Shown in pieces: positions 25,976 through 34,319 of a DNA stretch of 64,000 nt. The stretch comes from Terriglobales bacterium (lineage in GTDB: Bacteria; Acidobacteriota; Terriglobia; Bryobacterales; Bryobacteraceae). Numbering within the stretch: position 1 is the stretch's first letter; each line of letters opens with the position of its first letter. The stretch covers positions 89,218-153,217 of the forward strand of contig JAIXQP010000021.1 of assembly GCA_027485675.1 (NCBI GenBank). Direction: 5' to 3'. The notes below the pieces were generated by a model. It saw only the letters and a list, made by a program, of their open reading frames with translations, made no database searches and was not told where the DNA came from. Both the position numbers and the translations under genes were made by a program.

Positions 25976-27256
25976 ATGCCCGCTAAAAAGGTTCTAATTC
26001 GTGGGGCGCGTCAACTGCTGACGCTCCGGGGAATCCCCGCGCCTCGCCGTGGCAACGCCATGAGCGACCTGTCGTTGGTTACCGATGGCGCCATTCTGAT
26101 TGAGGGCGAACGGATCGTGACGGTGGGCCCCGGGCGCCGGATCGAGAACCTCGCTGAGGCGCGCGGAGCCGAAGTCATCGACGCCGACGGTTGCGTCGTC
26201 ATGCCCGGCTTCATTGATCCGCATACGATGCTCGTCAGCGGACCCTCACGCGTCAACGAGTTCGAGATGCGAACCCTGGGCGCCTCGCTTGAAGAGAGCG
26301 GGATCCTGCGGGAAGGCTTGCAGGCGCAAGTCCGGAATGTGCGCAACCTGCCGGCCCGCCGCCTGGAGTTGCAAGCGAGGAATACGCTGCTCCGCTGCCT
26401 GCGCCATGGAACGACGACCATTGAGGCCAAGACCGGGTACGGCCTCGATGATACCGGCGAAATGAAGTGCGTCCGCGTGCTCGAAGACTTGCAGAACTGC
26501 CCCATTTCGGTGATTCCCACCTGGTTCGGGGCCCGGGCTCTGCCCGCCGAGTTCGAAGGCAACGCCGAAGGCTATCTCCGTTTTCTCATCGACGAGATGC
26601 TGCCGCGAATCGCCCGCCGCAAGACCATTGCCTATGTCGATGCCGACCCCGCGGCCTGCGGCTTCTCGATGAACCAGACGATTCAGTTCCTCCGGACCGC
26701 GCGGCTGGCCGGCTTTACGCCGCGCCTGCATGCGGCGCTCCATCAGGCTGATTCCAACGTCGAACTGGCGGTCGCCATGCGGGCCGAAAGTGTCTCCCAT
26801 TGCAACTACATCACTGACGATCAGATCGGTCATCTCTATGACTCCTCCACCGTGGCCGTCCTGCTGCCCGGCCTCGCCTATCACCTCCGCTTGAACCGCG
26901 TGCCCCCGGCCCGGCGCTTGATCGAAGGTGGCGCCGCCACGGCGCTCGCCTCCGGCTACGACCCGCTCTTCAGCCCCACCTGTAACATGCAGATGGTGAT
27001 CTCGCTGGCCTGCAATCAGCTCAACATGTCCCCGGCGGAGGCCATTCAAGCGGCCACCTACAACGCGGCCTGCGCGGCCGGCGTGGCCAAGGAGGCCGGC
27101 TCGCTCGAAGCGGGCAAGTTTGCCGACTTGTTGATTCTCTCCGTGCCGGACTACCGCGAAATCCCCTATCATTTTGGAATGAATCTGGTTTCCACGGTCA
27201 TCCGCCGGGGCGAGATAGTCCATCAGGAAACTGCGCCGGAGTGGCGCGTTGCCTGA
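25976..27256 (+). CDS. Imidazolonepropionase (HutI)-like protein with degraded metal site
   Basis: A 426-residue amidohydrolase-superfamily protein aligning along its length with HutI (VLLPG, TTTIEAKTGYGL, NQLNMSPAEAIQAAT and a closing IPYHFGMNLV). HutI hydrolyses 4-imidazolone-5-propionate to formiminoglutamate in histidine breakdown. Compared with B. subtilis HutI the HxH motif is HTM (His83 kept, second His is Met85), His252 is kept, the HADE Asp-Glu is lost, and the metal Asp of ATDFNP is Gly327 in ASGYDP. Zinc-dependent hydrolysis may therefore be lost or altered. The start at 25976 is preferred to a GTG 17 codons upstream because homology begins here. It overlaps ftcD by 8 nt; hutH and hutU are absent. 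Confidence 0.85.
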   Translation: MPAKKVLIRGARQLLTLRGIPAPRRGNAMSDLSLVTDGAILIEGERIVTVGPGRRIENLAEARGAEVIDADGCVVMPGFIDPHTMLVSGPSRVNEFEMRTLGASLEESGILREGLQAQVRNVRNLPARRLELQARNTLLRCLRHGTTTIEAKTGYGLDDTGEMKCVRVLEDLQNCPISVIPTWFGARALPAEFEGNAEGYLRFLIDEMLPRIARRKTIAYVDADPAACGFSMNQTIQFLRTARLAGFTPRLHAALHQADSNVELAVAMRAESVSHCNYITDDQIGHLYDSSTVAVLLPGLAYHLRLNRVPPARRLIEGGAATALASGYDPLFSPTCNMQMVISLACNQLNMSPAEAIQAATYNAACAAGVAKEAGSLEAGKFADLLILSVPDYREIPYHFGMNLVSTVIRRGEIVHQETAPEWRVA

Positions 27257-28154
27257 GCGAGGATCCACTCCCCTGGTTGAGTGTGTCGCGAACTTCTCCG
27301 AAGGCCGGGACATGCGTATTCTTGACGCCATCGCATCGGCCATCGCCGCCGTGCCCGGCGTAGGCGTGCTCGACCGGTCCGCGGACCCGGATCATCACCG
27401 CAGCGTCATCACCTTCGCCGGGCGTCCGGAAGCCATCGGCGAGGCGGCCGTGGCCGCCGTGGGCGAAGCGGTCGCGCGCATCGACCTGACGCACCATACT
27501 GGCGTCCACCCCCGCATCGGCGCCGCCGACGTCGTTCCCTTCGTTCCGCTGCGCGACATCACCCTCGTCGAGTGCGCCTGGCTGGCCCATGCCGTCGGCG
27601 CCGAGATCTGGAACCGGTTCTCGGTTCCCGTATTTCTATACGATGCGGCCGCGCAAACCGACAGCCGGAGAAACCTCGCCAACGTCCGCAAGGCCGCCGC
27701 GCACCCGCCCTTCCCGGTACCGGACTTCGGCCAGGCCGCGCCGCATCCCACCGCGGGAGCCGTGGCCGTGGGCGCCCGTAAGATCCTGATCGCCTGGAAC
27801 GTTTTTCTGGCCGATGGCAACCTGGAGGCGGCCAAGGAGATCGCCCGGCGGATCCGCCAGGCCAACGGCGGACTGGCCTGCGTGCGCGCTCTCGGACTGT
27901 ATCTCCCCGCCCGCGAGCAAGCCCAGGTGTCGATGAACCTGATTGACTTTGAAGTAACCCCGCCGCATGTAGTGTGGGAGGCGATCTCCCGCATCGCCGC
28001 GGAGCTCGGCGTGCAGGTGGCGACCAGCGAGCTCATTGGATTAATCCCGGAATCCGCTCTGCGCGCCGCTGAAGCCGCTGGCGTAGATTTGCGCATCGAA
28101 GACTTCACCCCGGACCGCACCCTCGAGGCCCGGGTCCGCACGATTGCAATGTAG
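27249..28154 (+). CDS. ftcD: Glutamate formimidoyltransferase (FtcD N-terminal type)
   Basis: A 301-residue enzyme matching the formiminotransferase half of FtcD. It moves the formimino group from formiminoglutamate to tetrahydrofolate, linking histidine breakdown to one-carbon metabolism. Recognisable segments are VECVANFSEGRD at the start, DPDHHRSVITFAG, LTHHTGVHPRIGAADVVPFVP (active-site His region) and GGLACVRALGLYL. The cyclodeaminase half is absent, as in many bacteria. The start is TTG at 27249, overlapping the hutI-like stop by 8 nt, so translation is probably coupled. The formimino donor is uncertain given the damaged HutI partner. Confidence 0.9.
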   Translation: MPERGSTPLVECVANFSEGRDMRILDAIASAIAAVPGVGVLDRSADPDHHRSVITFAGRPEAIGEAAVAAVGEAVARIDLTHHTGVHPRIGAADVVPFVPLRDITLVECAWLAHAVGAEIWNRFSVPVFLYDAAAQTDSRRNLANVRKAAAHPPFPVPDFGQAAPHPTAGAVAVGARKILIAWNVFLADGNLEAAKEIARRIRQANGGLACVRALGLYLPAREQAQVSMNLIDFEVTPPHVVWEAISRIAAELGVQVATSELIGLIPESALRAAEAAGVDLRIEDFTPDRTLEARVRTIAM

Positions 28155-28181
28155 CGAAGTTGGGAATACAGTAGAGTTACT

Positions 28182-28205
28182 GCTATCGCCAAAATCGGCG
28201 ATAGC
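28182..28205. promoter_or_regulatory. 9-bp perfect inverted repeat before the Oar-like gene
   Basis: GCTATCGCC and GGCGATAGC flank a 6-nt AAAATC loop. No T-run follows, so it is a weak terminator candidate for ftcD. It lies about 30 nt before the receptor ATG and could be an operator or 5' leader hairpin. Confidence 0.4.
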
Positions 28206-28237
28206 CGCGTAAAGTCTTCAGTCTTCAGGGGTTATTC

Positions 28238-31200
28238 ATGAATATTTCTTCACGACTGCAACGTTGCAGCGTGGTGGTGATGTTGGTCTGCTTGTTGGCC
28301 ATCACTTCACCGCTCGCAGTTGCTCAGGTTTTGTACGGCGCCTTAGTCGGCTCCGTAAAGGACGCTTCCGGCGCGGCCGTACCCAGCGCGAAAGTCGTCA
28401 TCACGAACCAGCAAACCGGTCAGGTCCGCGAATCCGTCACGAACGACGAAGGCGGTTACACCTTCCCGACGATTCAGAACGGTACCTATGAAGTCCGCGT
28501 CTCGAAAGACGGCTTCCGGACTGTCAACAACACGACGCCCGTCGCGGTTAACGAAACCGTCCGCGTGGACCTAACGCTGCAGGTCGGCTCGGTGAGCGAC
28601 ACGGTGACCGTCGAAGCCAGTTCCGCCACCCTGCAGACGGACCGCGCCGAGGTCCGTGCTGAAGTCACCTCGAAGCAGTTGACCAATCTGCCGGTGCCCG
28701 TCGGCCGGAACTATCAGAACCTCCTCGTGACGGTTCCCGGCTTCTCCCCGCCCCGCAACGCCCACTCGGTGCCGTCCAACCCCTCCCGTTCGCTCGAAGC
28801 CAATGTGAACGGTGCGACGCGCTCTTCCGTGAACACCCGCATCGACGGCGTGAGCTCCACCAACATCTGGCTGCCGCACATCTCGGCCTACGTCCCCTCG
28901 CTCGAAGCCATCGAGACGGTCAACGTCGTGACCAACTCCTTCTCGGCCGAACAGGGTCTTGCCGGTGGCGCCTCCATCAGCGTGCAGATCAAGTCCGGCA
29001 CCAACGACCTGCATGGCTCGGCGTTCCTCTACAACACCAACAACCAGGTGATCGCCAAGCCGTTCTTCCTGCCGCAAGGCCAGAACAACCCGAAGTACAT
29101 CTTCAACCAGTTCGGCGCCACCGTCGGCGGCCCCATCAAGAAGAACAAGCTGTTCTACTTCGCCGCCTACGAAGGCACCACCCGCCGCGAATTCGCCAAT
29201 CAGTTCGGCACCATGCCCACGGCGGCCATGCGCACCGGCGACCTCTCCGCCACGGACCGCCCGATCTTCGATCCCCTGACCGGCGACGACCAGGGCCGCG
29301 GCCGCACCCCGTTTGCCGGCAACATCCTCCCGGCCAACCGCATCAGCAGCATCTCGCGGAACCTCGCCGGCAAACTGCCGCTGCCGAACGTGCCTTCTGC
29401 CTTCATCCAGCAGAACTACTTCGCGGTGGGCAACTTCCTGTTCGACCGCAACACCCTCGACACGAAGGTCAACTACAACATCTCCGATAAATGGACGATG
29501 TATGGCCGCTTCTCCGTGCTCGACTATACGATGGACAACGCCGGTATGCTGGGTGAGTTGATCGGCCCCGGTATCTCGGGCGCCGGCGGCAACGTAGGCA
29601 ACGCCAACGGCCAGACCTATTCCACCACCATCGCCTCCACCTACGTCCTGAAGCCGTCGTTCATCATCGACTCCTACTTCGGCTTCACCCAGATGAACAC
29701 GCTGGTCGAACAGCCCGACCTCGACAAGAATCTGGGCCGCGATCTGGGCATCCCGGGCGTGAATGGCACCCGGCGCTTTGAAGGCGGCTGGCCGCGGTTT
29801 GCCGTTTCTAACTTCACCACCTTCGGCATGCCCGATGCGTTCATGCCGTACAACCGGCGCGATCCCCAGTTCCAGTACGTGGCCAACGCGAACTGGACCA
29901 AGGGCACGCACAACATCCGCTTCGGCATCGACTACTACCAGATGAACATGAACCACCTGCAACCCGAGTTCTCGGGCGCTAACCATGGCGCGCAGGGCGG
30001 CTTCAGCTTCACCGGCGGGCCCACCCAGTTGAATGGCGGCGCTTCGGCCAACGAATTCAACTCCTGGGGCGCCTTTATGCTCGGCACGCCCAACAACTAC
30101 GGCCGGCTGCTGCAGGTCGACGACGTTTATAAGACCCGCACCAACATGTTCTCCAGCTACGTGCAGGACACCTGGAACGTCAACCGGAAGCTGACGCTCA
30201 ACTACGGCGTCCGCTACGAATACTTCCCCATGCCCACCCGCGGCGATCGCGGCGTCGAACGCTACGACTTCGCCAACAACAAGATGCTCGTTTGCGGCGT
30301 CGGTGTTGTGCCGCGCGACTGCGGCATCAACCAGCAGAAGCTGCAGTTCTCGCCCCGGCTCGGTATCGCCTACCGGCCTACCGACAAGACGGTCATCCGC
30401 ACCGGCTTCGGCATCAACTGGGACCCGTGGAACCTGGCCCGCACCCACCGGACCAACTTCCCGATGCTCGTCATCCTGAACGGAAACGCGCCGAACGCCT
30501 TCGTCCCGGTCAGCCGCTTCGAACAGGGCATCCCCAACATCCCGGTGCCTGACCTCGGCAACGGCGTCATCGACGTGCCCACCAACTATGCGGTGATCAG
30601 CGCGGGCGATGAGTTCAAGCGCTCCTACATCATGAGCTGGAACTTCACCGTCCAGCGCCAGATCGGCAAAGGTTTCGTCGCCCAAGCCGGCTATGTCGCC
30701 AACCGTCAGGTCAACCAGACCGGTAACCTCGACCTCAACGCCGGCCAGATCCCCGGCGCCGGTGTCAACGGTGCTCCGTTCTTTGCCCGCTTCGGCCGCC
30801 GCGTCAACACCCAGCTGCTGACGCCCATCGGCCACACCAGCTACAACGCCCTCCAGACCACGCTCGAGCGCCGCTTCGCGAAGGGCTACTCCTTGAACGT
30901 GGCCTACACCTGGTCGAAAGCCATGGGCGTCTGCTGCAACTCGAACAGTGACGGCGGCCCGGCCATTCAGGCCCTGCCCTTCTACAACCTGAACCGCTCC
31001 CTCACCGACTTCGACCGGACCCACAACTTCCAGGTCACCTCGCTCTGGGAACTTCCCTTCGGCAAAGGAAAGGCTTGGGCCAATGACGGTGTCGCCGCCG
31101 CCATCCTCGGTGGTTGGCAGTTGAATGGTCTGCTGAGCCTGTACAGCGGTTCGCCGTTCAACGTCACCGCCGACGGCGCCTCGCTGAATCTCTTCGCTGG

Positions 31201-31609
31201 TTCCACCCAGCGAGCGGACTTCACGGGCTCCGGCCCCGTGAAGAAGATTGGAAAGGTCGGCCAAGGCCAGCCGTTCTACGACTTCACGGCCTTCCGTGCG
31301 GTCACCGAACCTCGGTTCGGCAACGCTTCCTTCATGGCTCTGCGTGGCCCCCGGATCGGCAATGGCGACATTGGCATCTTCCGCCAGTTCAAGTTCCGCG
31401 AACGGGTCTCGGCTCAGTTGCGTATCGAAATGCTCAACGTGACCAACACCCCGCAGTTCGGCAACCCCAGCGGAAACATCTCGAACCTCCGCCTCAACCC
31501 GGACGGCACCTTCCGCTCCGGCGTGTTTGAAGTCACCGGCTTGGCCAACACTGGCCGCGATGGGCTCACCCAGCGCGCGTTCCGCTTCGGCCTCCGCATG
31601 GGCTTCTAA
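28238..31609 (+). CDS. Oar-like TonB-dependent outer-membrane receptor with carboxypeptidase regulatory-like domain
   Basis: A 1123-residue outer-membrane protein. The signal peptide ends near residue 30. A carboxypeptidase-regulatory-like (CarboxypepD_reg) Ig-type domain follows at about 31-115 (GALVGSVKDASGAAVPSAKVVI, GTYEVRVSKDGFRT), then a plug domain and a long beta-barrel finishing in an aromatic residue (RFGLRMGF), as expected for outer-membrane assembly. Such Oar-like proteins are numerous in Solibacterales and probably take up oligosaccharides or peptides; the ligand is unknown. An AGGGG sequence about 9 nt before the ATG may serve in initiation. A strong terminator follows. A 1063-residue ORF on the opposite strand is a GC-driven shadow. 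Confidence 0.93.
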   Translation: MNISSRLQRCSVVVMLVCLLAITSPLAVAQVLYGALVGSVKDASGAAVPSAKVVITNQQTGQVRESVTNDEGGYTFPTIQNGTYEVRVSKDGFRTVNNTTPVAVNETVRVDLTLQVGSVSDTVTVEASSATLQTDRAEVRAEVTSKQLTNLPVPVGRNYQNLLVTVPGFSPPRNAHSVPSNPSRSLEANVNGATRSSVNTRIDGVSSTNIWLPHISAYVPSLEAIETVNVVTNSFSAEQGLAGGASISVQIKSGTNDLHGSAFLYNTNNQVIAKPFFLPQGQNNPKYIFNQFGATVGGPIKKNKLFYFAAYEGTTRREFANQFGTMPTAAMRTGDLSATDRPIFDPLTGDDQGRGRTPFAGNILPANRISSISRNLAGKLPLPNVPSAFIQQNYFAVGNFLFDRNTLDTKVNYNISDKWTMYGRFSVLDYTMDNAGMLGELIGPGISGAGGNVGNANGQTYSTTIASTYVLKPSFIIDSYFGFTQMNTLVEQPDLDKNLGRDLGIPGVNGTRRFEGGWPRFAVSNFTTFGMPDAFMPYNRRDPQFQYVANANWTKGTHNIRFGIDYYQMNMNHLQPEFSGANHGAQGGFSFTGGPTQLNGGASANEFNSWGAFMLGTPNNYGRLLQVDDVYKTRTNMFSSYVQDTWNVNRKLTLNYGVRYEYFPMPTRGDRGVERYDFANNKMLVCGVGVVPRDCGINQQKLQFSPRLGIAYRPTDKTVIRTGFGINWDPWNLARTHRTNFPMLVILNGNAPNAFVPVSRFEQGIPNIPVPDLGNGVIDVPTNYAVISAGDEFKRSYIMSWNFTVQRQIGKGFVAQAGYVANRQVNQTGNLDLNAGQIPGAGVNGAPFFARFGRRVNTQLLTPIGHTSYNALQTTLERRFAKGYSLNVAYTWSKAMGVCCNSNSDGGPAIQALPFYNLNRSLTDFDRTHNFQVTSLWELPFGKGKAWANDGVAAAILGGWQLNGLLSLYSGSPFNVTADGASLNLFAGSTQRADFTGSGPVKKIGKVGQGQPFYDFTAFRAVTEPRFGNASFMALRGPRIGNGDIGIFRQFKFRERVSAQLRIEMLNVTNTPQFGNPSGNISNLRLNPDGTFRSGVFEVTGLANTGRDGLTQRAFRFGLRMGF

Positions 31610-31631
31610 CCACCCAGCAACCACGCAAACC

Positions 31632-31670
31632 AAAGGCCCGCCGGTCACCAACCGGCGGGCCTTTTCGTTT
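31632..31670 (+). terminator. Rho-independent terminator after the Oar-like gene
   Basis: AAAGGCCCGCCGGT pairs perfectly with ACCGGCGGGCCTTT around a 5-nt loop, and the right arm runs into a TTTT-CG-TTTT tract. The 14-bp stem lies 22 nt after the receptor stop. Because of the A-run on the left it could also terminate minus-strand transcripts. Confidence 0.9.
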
Positions 31671-31767
31671 TCTGAAACTCCGCCCTTGCAATCCGGACCA
31701 TTTCGGACGTATATTGGCAGAGTACCGATACTTGCAAATGAATTGCAGTTAAAGAGTACCACTAAAA

Positions 31768-31809
31768 AAGGCTGGCGGGGTTCTTTGCGAGAGTGCTCCC
31801 GTCAGCCTT
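31768..31809 (-). terminator. 12-bp hairpin with T-run on the minus strand, in a leader between plus-strand genes
   Basis: AAGGCTGGCGGG and CCCGTCAGCCTT pair with one G-T wobble across an 18-nt loop. Six A's precede it on the plus strand, so it has the form of an intrinsic terminator read leftward. It lies in the 270-nt stretch before the CxxC mini-protein, where it could block antisense transcription or act as a leader RNA structure. The rest of 31671-31880 shows only a short repeat GCAA-ATGAA-TTGC near 31735. Confidence 0.45.
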
Positions 31810-31880
31810 GGTGATTGCCCGGAGTCCGGAGCAACTCCTCTATCTTAGCGGGTTGCCCGGGCTTCTCCCAAGGAGACCCT

Positions 31881-32102
31881 ATGCCCCAGCATGCCCAGGG
31901 CGCGGCTTGGCCGCTCGCCTATAACCCGCAGATCGGTTCTATCTTCCGCTGCCCCGACTGCGCATCGATCCACATCGTCCTCGGTGCGACTAACCTACAG
32001 GTAAGCCCACAGACTTTCTTGGAAGTCGTCGATCTCGTGGCGCGCGCCGCGGCGAACTTCGAACTCATGCTCGAAGCGCAACAGGAGGACCGATGCGCCT
32101 AG
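31881..32102 (+). CDS. Small CxxC protein of unknown function
   Basis: A 73-residue protein with one CPDC motif (IFRCPDCASIHIVLGATNLQVS), probably a small zinc- or thiol-binding unit, followed by a helical tail. A good AAGGAGA ribosome site 5 nt upstream fixes the ATG at 31881 rather than an upstream TTG. The stop overlaps the start of the TonB receptor gene by 10 nt, so they are coupled. I do not recognise a named family. Its consistent pairing with the receptor suggests a regulatory or metal-handling role, which is inference only. Confidence 0.7.
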   Translation: MPQHAQGAAWPLAYNPQIGSIFRCPDCASIHIVLGATNLQVSPQTFLEVVDLVARAAANFELMLEAQQEDRCA

Positions 32103-34303
32103 CCGCGCTCGCCCTCCTCACCACCGCCCTTTGGGGCCAGGCTTCGGTCGAGTTCCACGCCGTCGACCCCACCGGTCTACCCGTCGCCGGAGCCACCGTC
32201 CGCCTTCGCCATGCCGCCACCGGCCAGGAACTACGCTGCAACACAAATGCAACTGGATCCTGCTCGCTGACCCTGACTCAAACCGGCGAACATCGCATCT
32301 TCGCCACCGCCGCCGATCTGTCCGCCACACTCCCCTTGCCCGCGGCAGCCGTCGTCACCATTCCTCTTGAGCCCGCACTCCTCCGCACGGCCGTCACCGT
32401 CGTCAGCGGCTCCCGCATCGAGGAACTCCAAGACGAGTCCCCCACCAAAGTCGACGCCATCACCCGCGCCCAGATCGAATCCACTGGCTACGAACGCGTC
32501 TCTGATGTGCTCCAGGAACTGCCCGGCGTCCTCGTCCGCCGCGGCAATACCGCCACCGTCGGCGGCGAACAGATTCAGGGCATCGACTCCCGCCAAGTCC
32601 TCGTCCTCCAGGACGGCCTGCCCGTCCCCGGCGCCCGCGGCATCAAGTCCGGAGTCGTCAACCTCAACCGCCAGTCCTCCGGACGCCTCGGCCGCATCGA
32701 AGTCGCCAAAGGCACCGCCTCTTCCATTTATGGCTCCGACGCCATCGGCGGCGTGATCAACATGATCACCCAAGAGCCGCAAACCCCATGGGAAGGCGGG
32801 TTCCTGCTTTCCGGCGGCAGCCTCGGCATGCTCGATAGCCGCGTCGACCTCGGCGCCCGCCGCGACCGCTTCTCCTTCTATCTCAACGGCGGCACCAACC
32901 GGATGGACTCCTACACCCTCTTCCCCAACGCAGCCACCACCGTCGGACCAGACACCCGGCGCCACGACATCCTGTTCAAAACTCGCGCCCAGTTGCTCTC
33001 CAACTTCTCCCTGGGCTTCACCGCCAACGCCTATCGCAATCGGGACGAGGGCCGCAACGTCAGTGAAACCGGACTGGTCTCAGGTGTCGGCATCGACTCT
33101 ACCCAATCCTACGCCCTCGTCGCCGACTGGACCCTGAATCCCTCCACGGTCCTGCAAGCGCGCGCCTACTCGGCCCGCTACGACGAAAACAGCATCAGCA
33201 CCCCCATCGGTCGGCCCGGCCCTCCCGCCCCCGCCAATCTCAACGAACAGCTCAACCGGCTCGACGCCACCATCTCCCGCCAGGTCGGCGGTCACCTCCT
33301 GCAAGGCGGCGCCGAATGGGCTCAAACGCTCTATCGCGGTGCCAACCGCCTCGTCGGCGACAACGTCGGCCAACAAGTCACAGCCAGGGACTTCTGGATC
33401 CAGGACAAATGGCAAATCCGTCCCCGCCTCACTCTCACCATCGGCGGCCGCGTCACTAACCATAGCCTCTTCGGCGGCGCCGCCGTTCCCCGCGCCGGCA
33501 TCGTCTACCGGCTCAACGACTCTATCCTCCTCCGCGCCTCCTTCGGCATGGGCTTCCGCGCCCCGGACCTCGGCCAGCTCTACTTCCGCTTCGCCAACCC
33601 CGCTACCTTCTATCAGGTCATCGGCAATCCGAACCTCAACCCCGAACACAGCCAAAGCTGGCAAACCGGCGTTACCTTCCGCCGCGCCCGCTACCGCCTC
33701 GGCGTCACCCTCTTCCGCAATAACGTCCGCGACCTCATCGATACCCTCTTGATCGGCACGCCCCGCACCCGCGACGAACTGAACGGCCTGCTCGTCAACT
33801 TCGGCATCCCGCCCTTCTTCGACCCGTTGGTCAACCGGCAGACCTTCACCTATCTCAACCAGTCCCGCATCTTCACGCAGGGCGCCGAAATCGATGGCGA
33901 GTACGCCTTCACCCGCTCCTTCCGCGTCTCAGGCGCTTACACCTTCCTGCACGCCAAAGATGCCGTCAACAACCGCGGCCTCCCTCAACGGCACCGCCAC
34001 ACCGGCGTCGTGCGGGCCGACTACACCATCCCGAAGCTCGGCCTGCAGACCAACGTTCGCGGAGCCTTCTATAGCCACTGGCTCCTCAACGCCATCACCG
34101 GCACCCGCGGCCTCCCCTTCCAGATCTGGGACGCCTACGTCTCCCGGACTTGGCCCCGGCGCGTCGAAACCTTCTTCACCGTCGACAACCTCAACAACAG
34201 CCGCGACGCCAAACTCCAGCTCCCCGTCCCCAGCTTCGACCGCCCCGACTACGGCCGGACCTACCGCGCCGGTCTCCGTTACCGCTTCGGCAAAACCGAA
34301 TAA
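32093..34303 (+). CDS. TonB-dependent receptor (siderophore/cobalamin/metal type)
   Basis: A 736-residue outer-membrane receptor: signal peptide MRLAALALLTTALWG, a short regulatory-like domain (about 18-95), a plug domain (DVLQELPGVLVRRG, GIDSRQVLVLQDGLPVPGARG, EVAKGTASSIYGSDAIGGVINM) and a 22-strand-type barrel with the usual YRAGLRYRFGKTE end. Its size and plug resemble ligand-gated receptors for siderophores, cobalamin or metals rather than Oar proteins. The gene lies between a CxxC mini-protein (10-nt overlap) and a DUF4198-Kelch gene 16 nt downstream, which suggests metal or metallophore uptake. No riboswitch was identified upstream. Confidence 0.92.
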   Translation: MRLAALALLTTALWGQASVEFHAVDPTGLPVAGATVRLRHAATGQELRCNTNATGSCSLTLTQTGEHRIFATAADLSATLPLPAAAVVTIPLEPALLRTAVTVVSGSRIEELQDESPTKVDAITRAQIESTGYERVSDVLQELPGVLVRRGNTATVGGEQIQGIDSRQVLVLQDGLPVPGARGIKSGVVNLNRQSSGRLGRIEVAKGTASSIYGSDAIGGVINMITQEPQTPWEGGFLLSGGSLGMLDSRVDLGARRDRFSFYLNGGTNRMDSYTLFPNAATTVGPDTRRHDILFKTRAQLLSNFSLGFTANAYRNRDEGRNVSETGLVSGVGIDSTQSYALVADWTLNPSTVLQARAYSARYDENSISTPIGRPGPPAPANLNEQLNRLDATISRQVGGHLLQGGAEWAQTLYRGANRLVGDNVGQQVTARDFWIQDKWQIRPRLTLTIGGRVTNHSLFGGAAVPRAGIVYRLNDSILLRASFGMGFRAPDLGQLYFRFANPATFYQVIGNPNLNPEHSQSWQTGVTFRRARYRLGVTLFRNNVRDLIDTLLIGTPRTRDELNGLLVNFGIPPFFDPLVNRQTFTYLNQSRIFTQGAEIDGEYAFTRSFRVSGAYTFLHAKDAVNNRGLPQRHRHTGVVRADYTIPKLGLQTNVRGAFYSHWLLNAITGTRGLPFQIWDAYVSRTWPRRVETFFTVDNLNNSRDAKLQLPVPSFDRPDYGRTYRAGLRYRFGKTE

Positions 34304-34319
34304 CTCAGGAATCCCGACT

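Noticed and set aside
28571..31762. 1063-codon minus-strand ORF opposite the Oar-like receptor
   Set aside because: Biased Val/Gly/Glu/Ala composition, no domain features, fully overlapped by a well-supported receptor.
31671..31880. Cobalamin riboswitch upstream of the TonB receptor operon
   Set aside because: AAGGAGACC resembles part of the B12 box, but the other conserved blocks (GCCACTG, GGGAA...GGTG) are not found; the match is better explained as a ribosome site.
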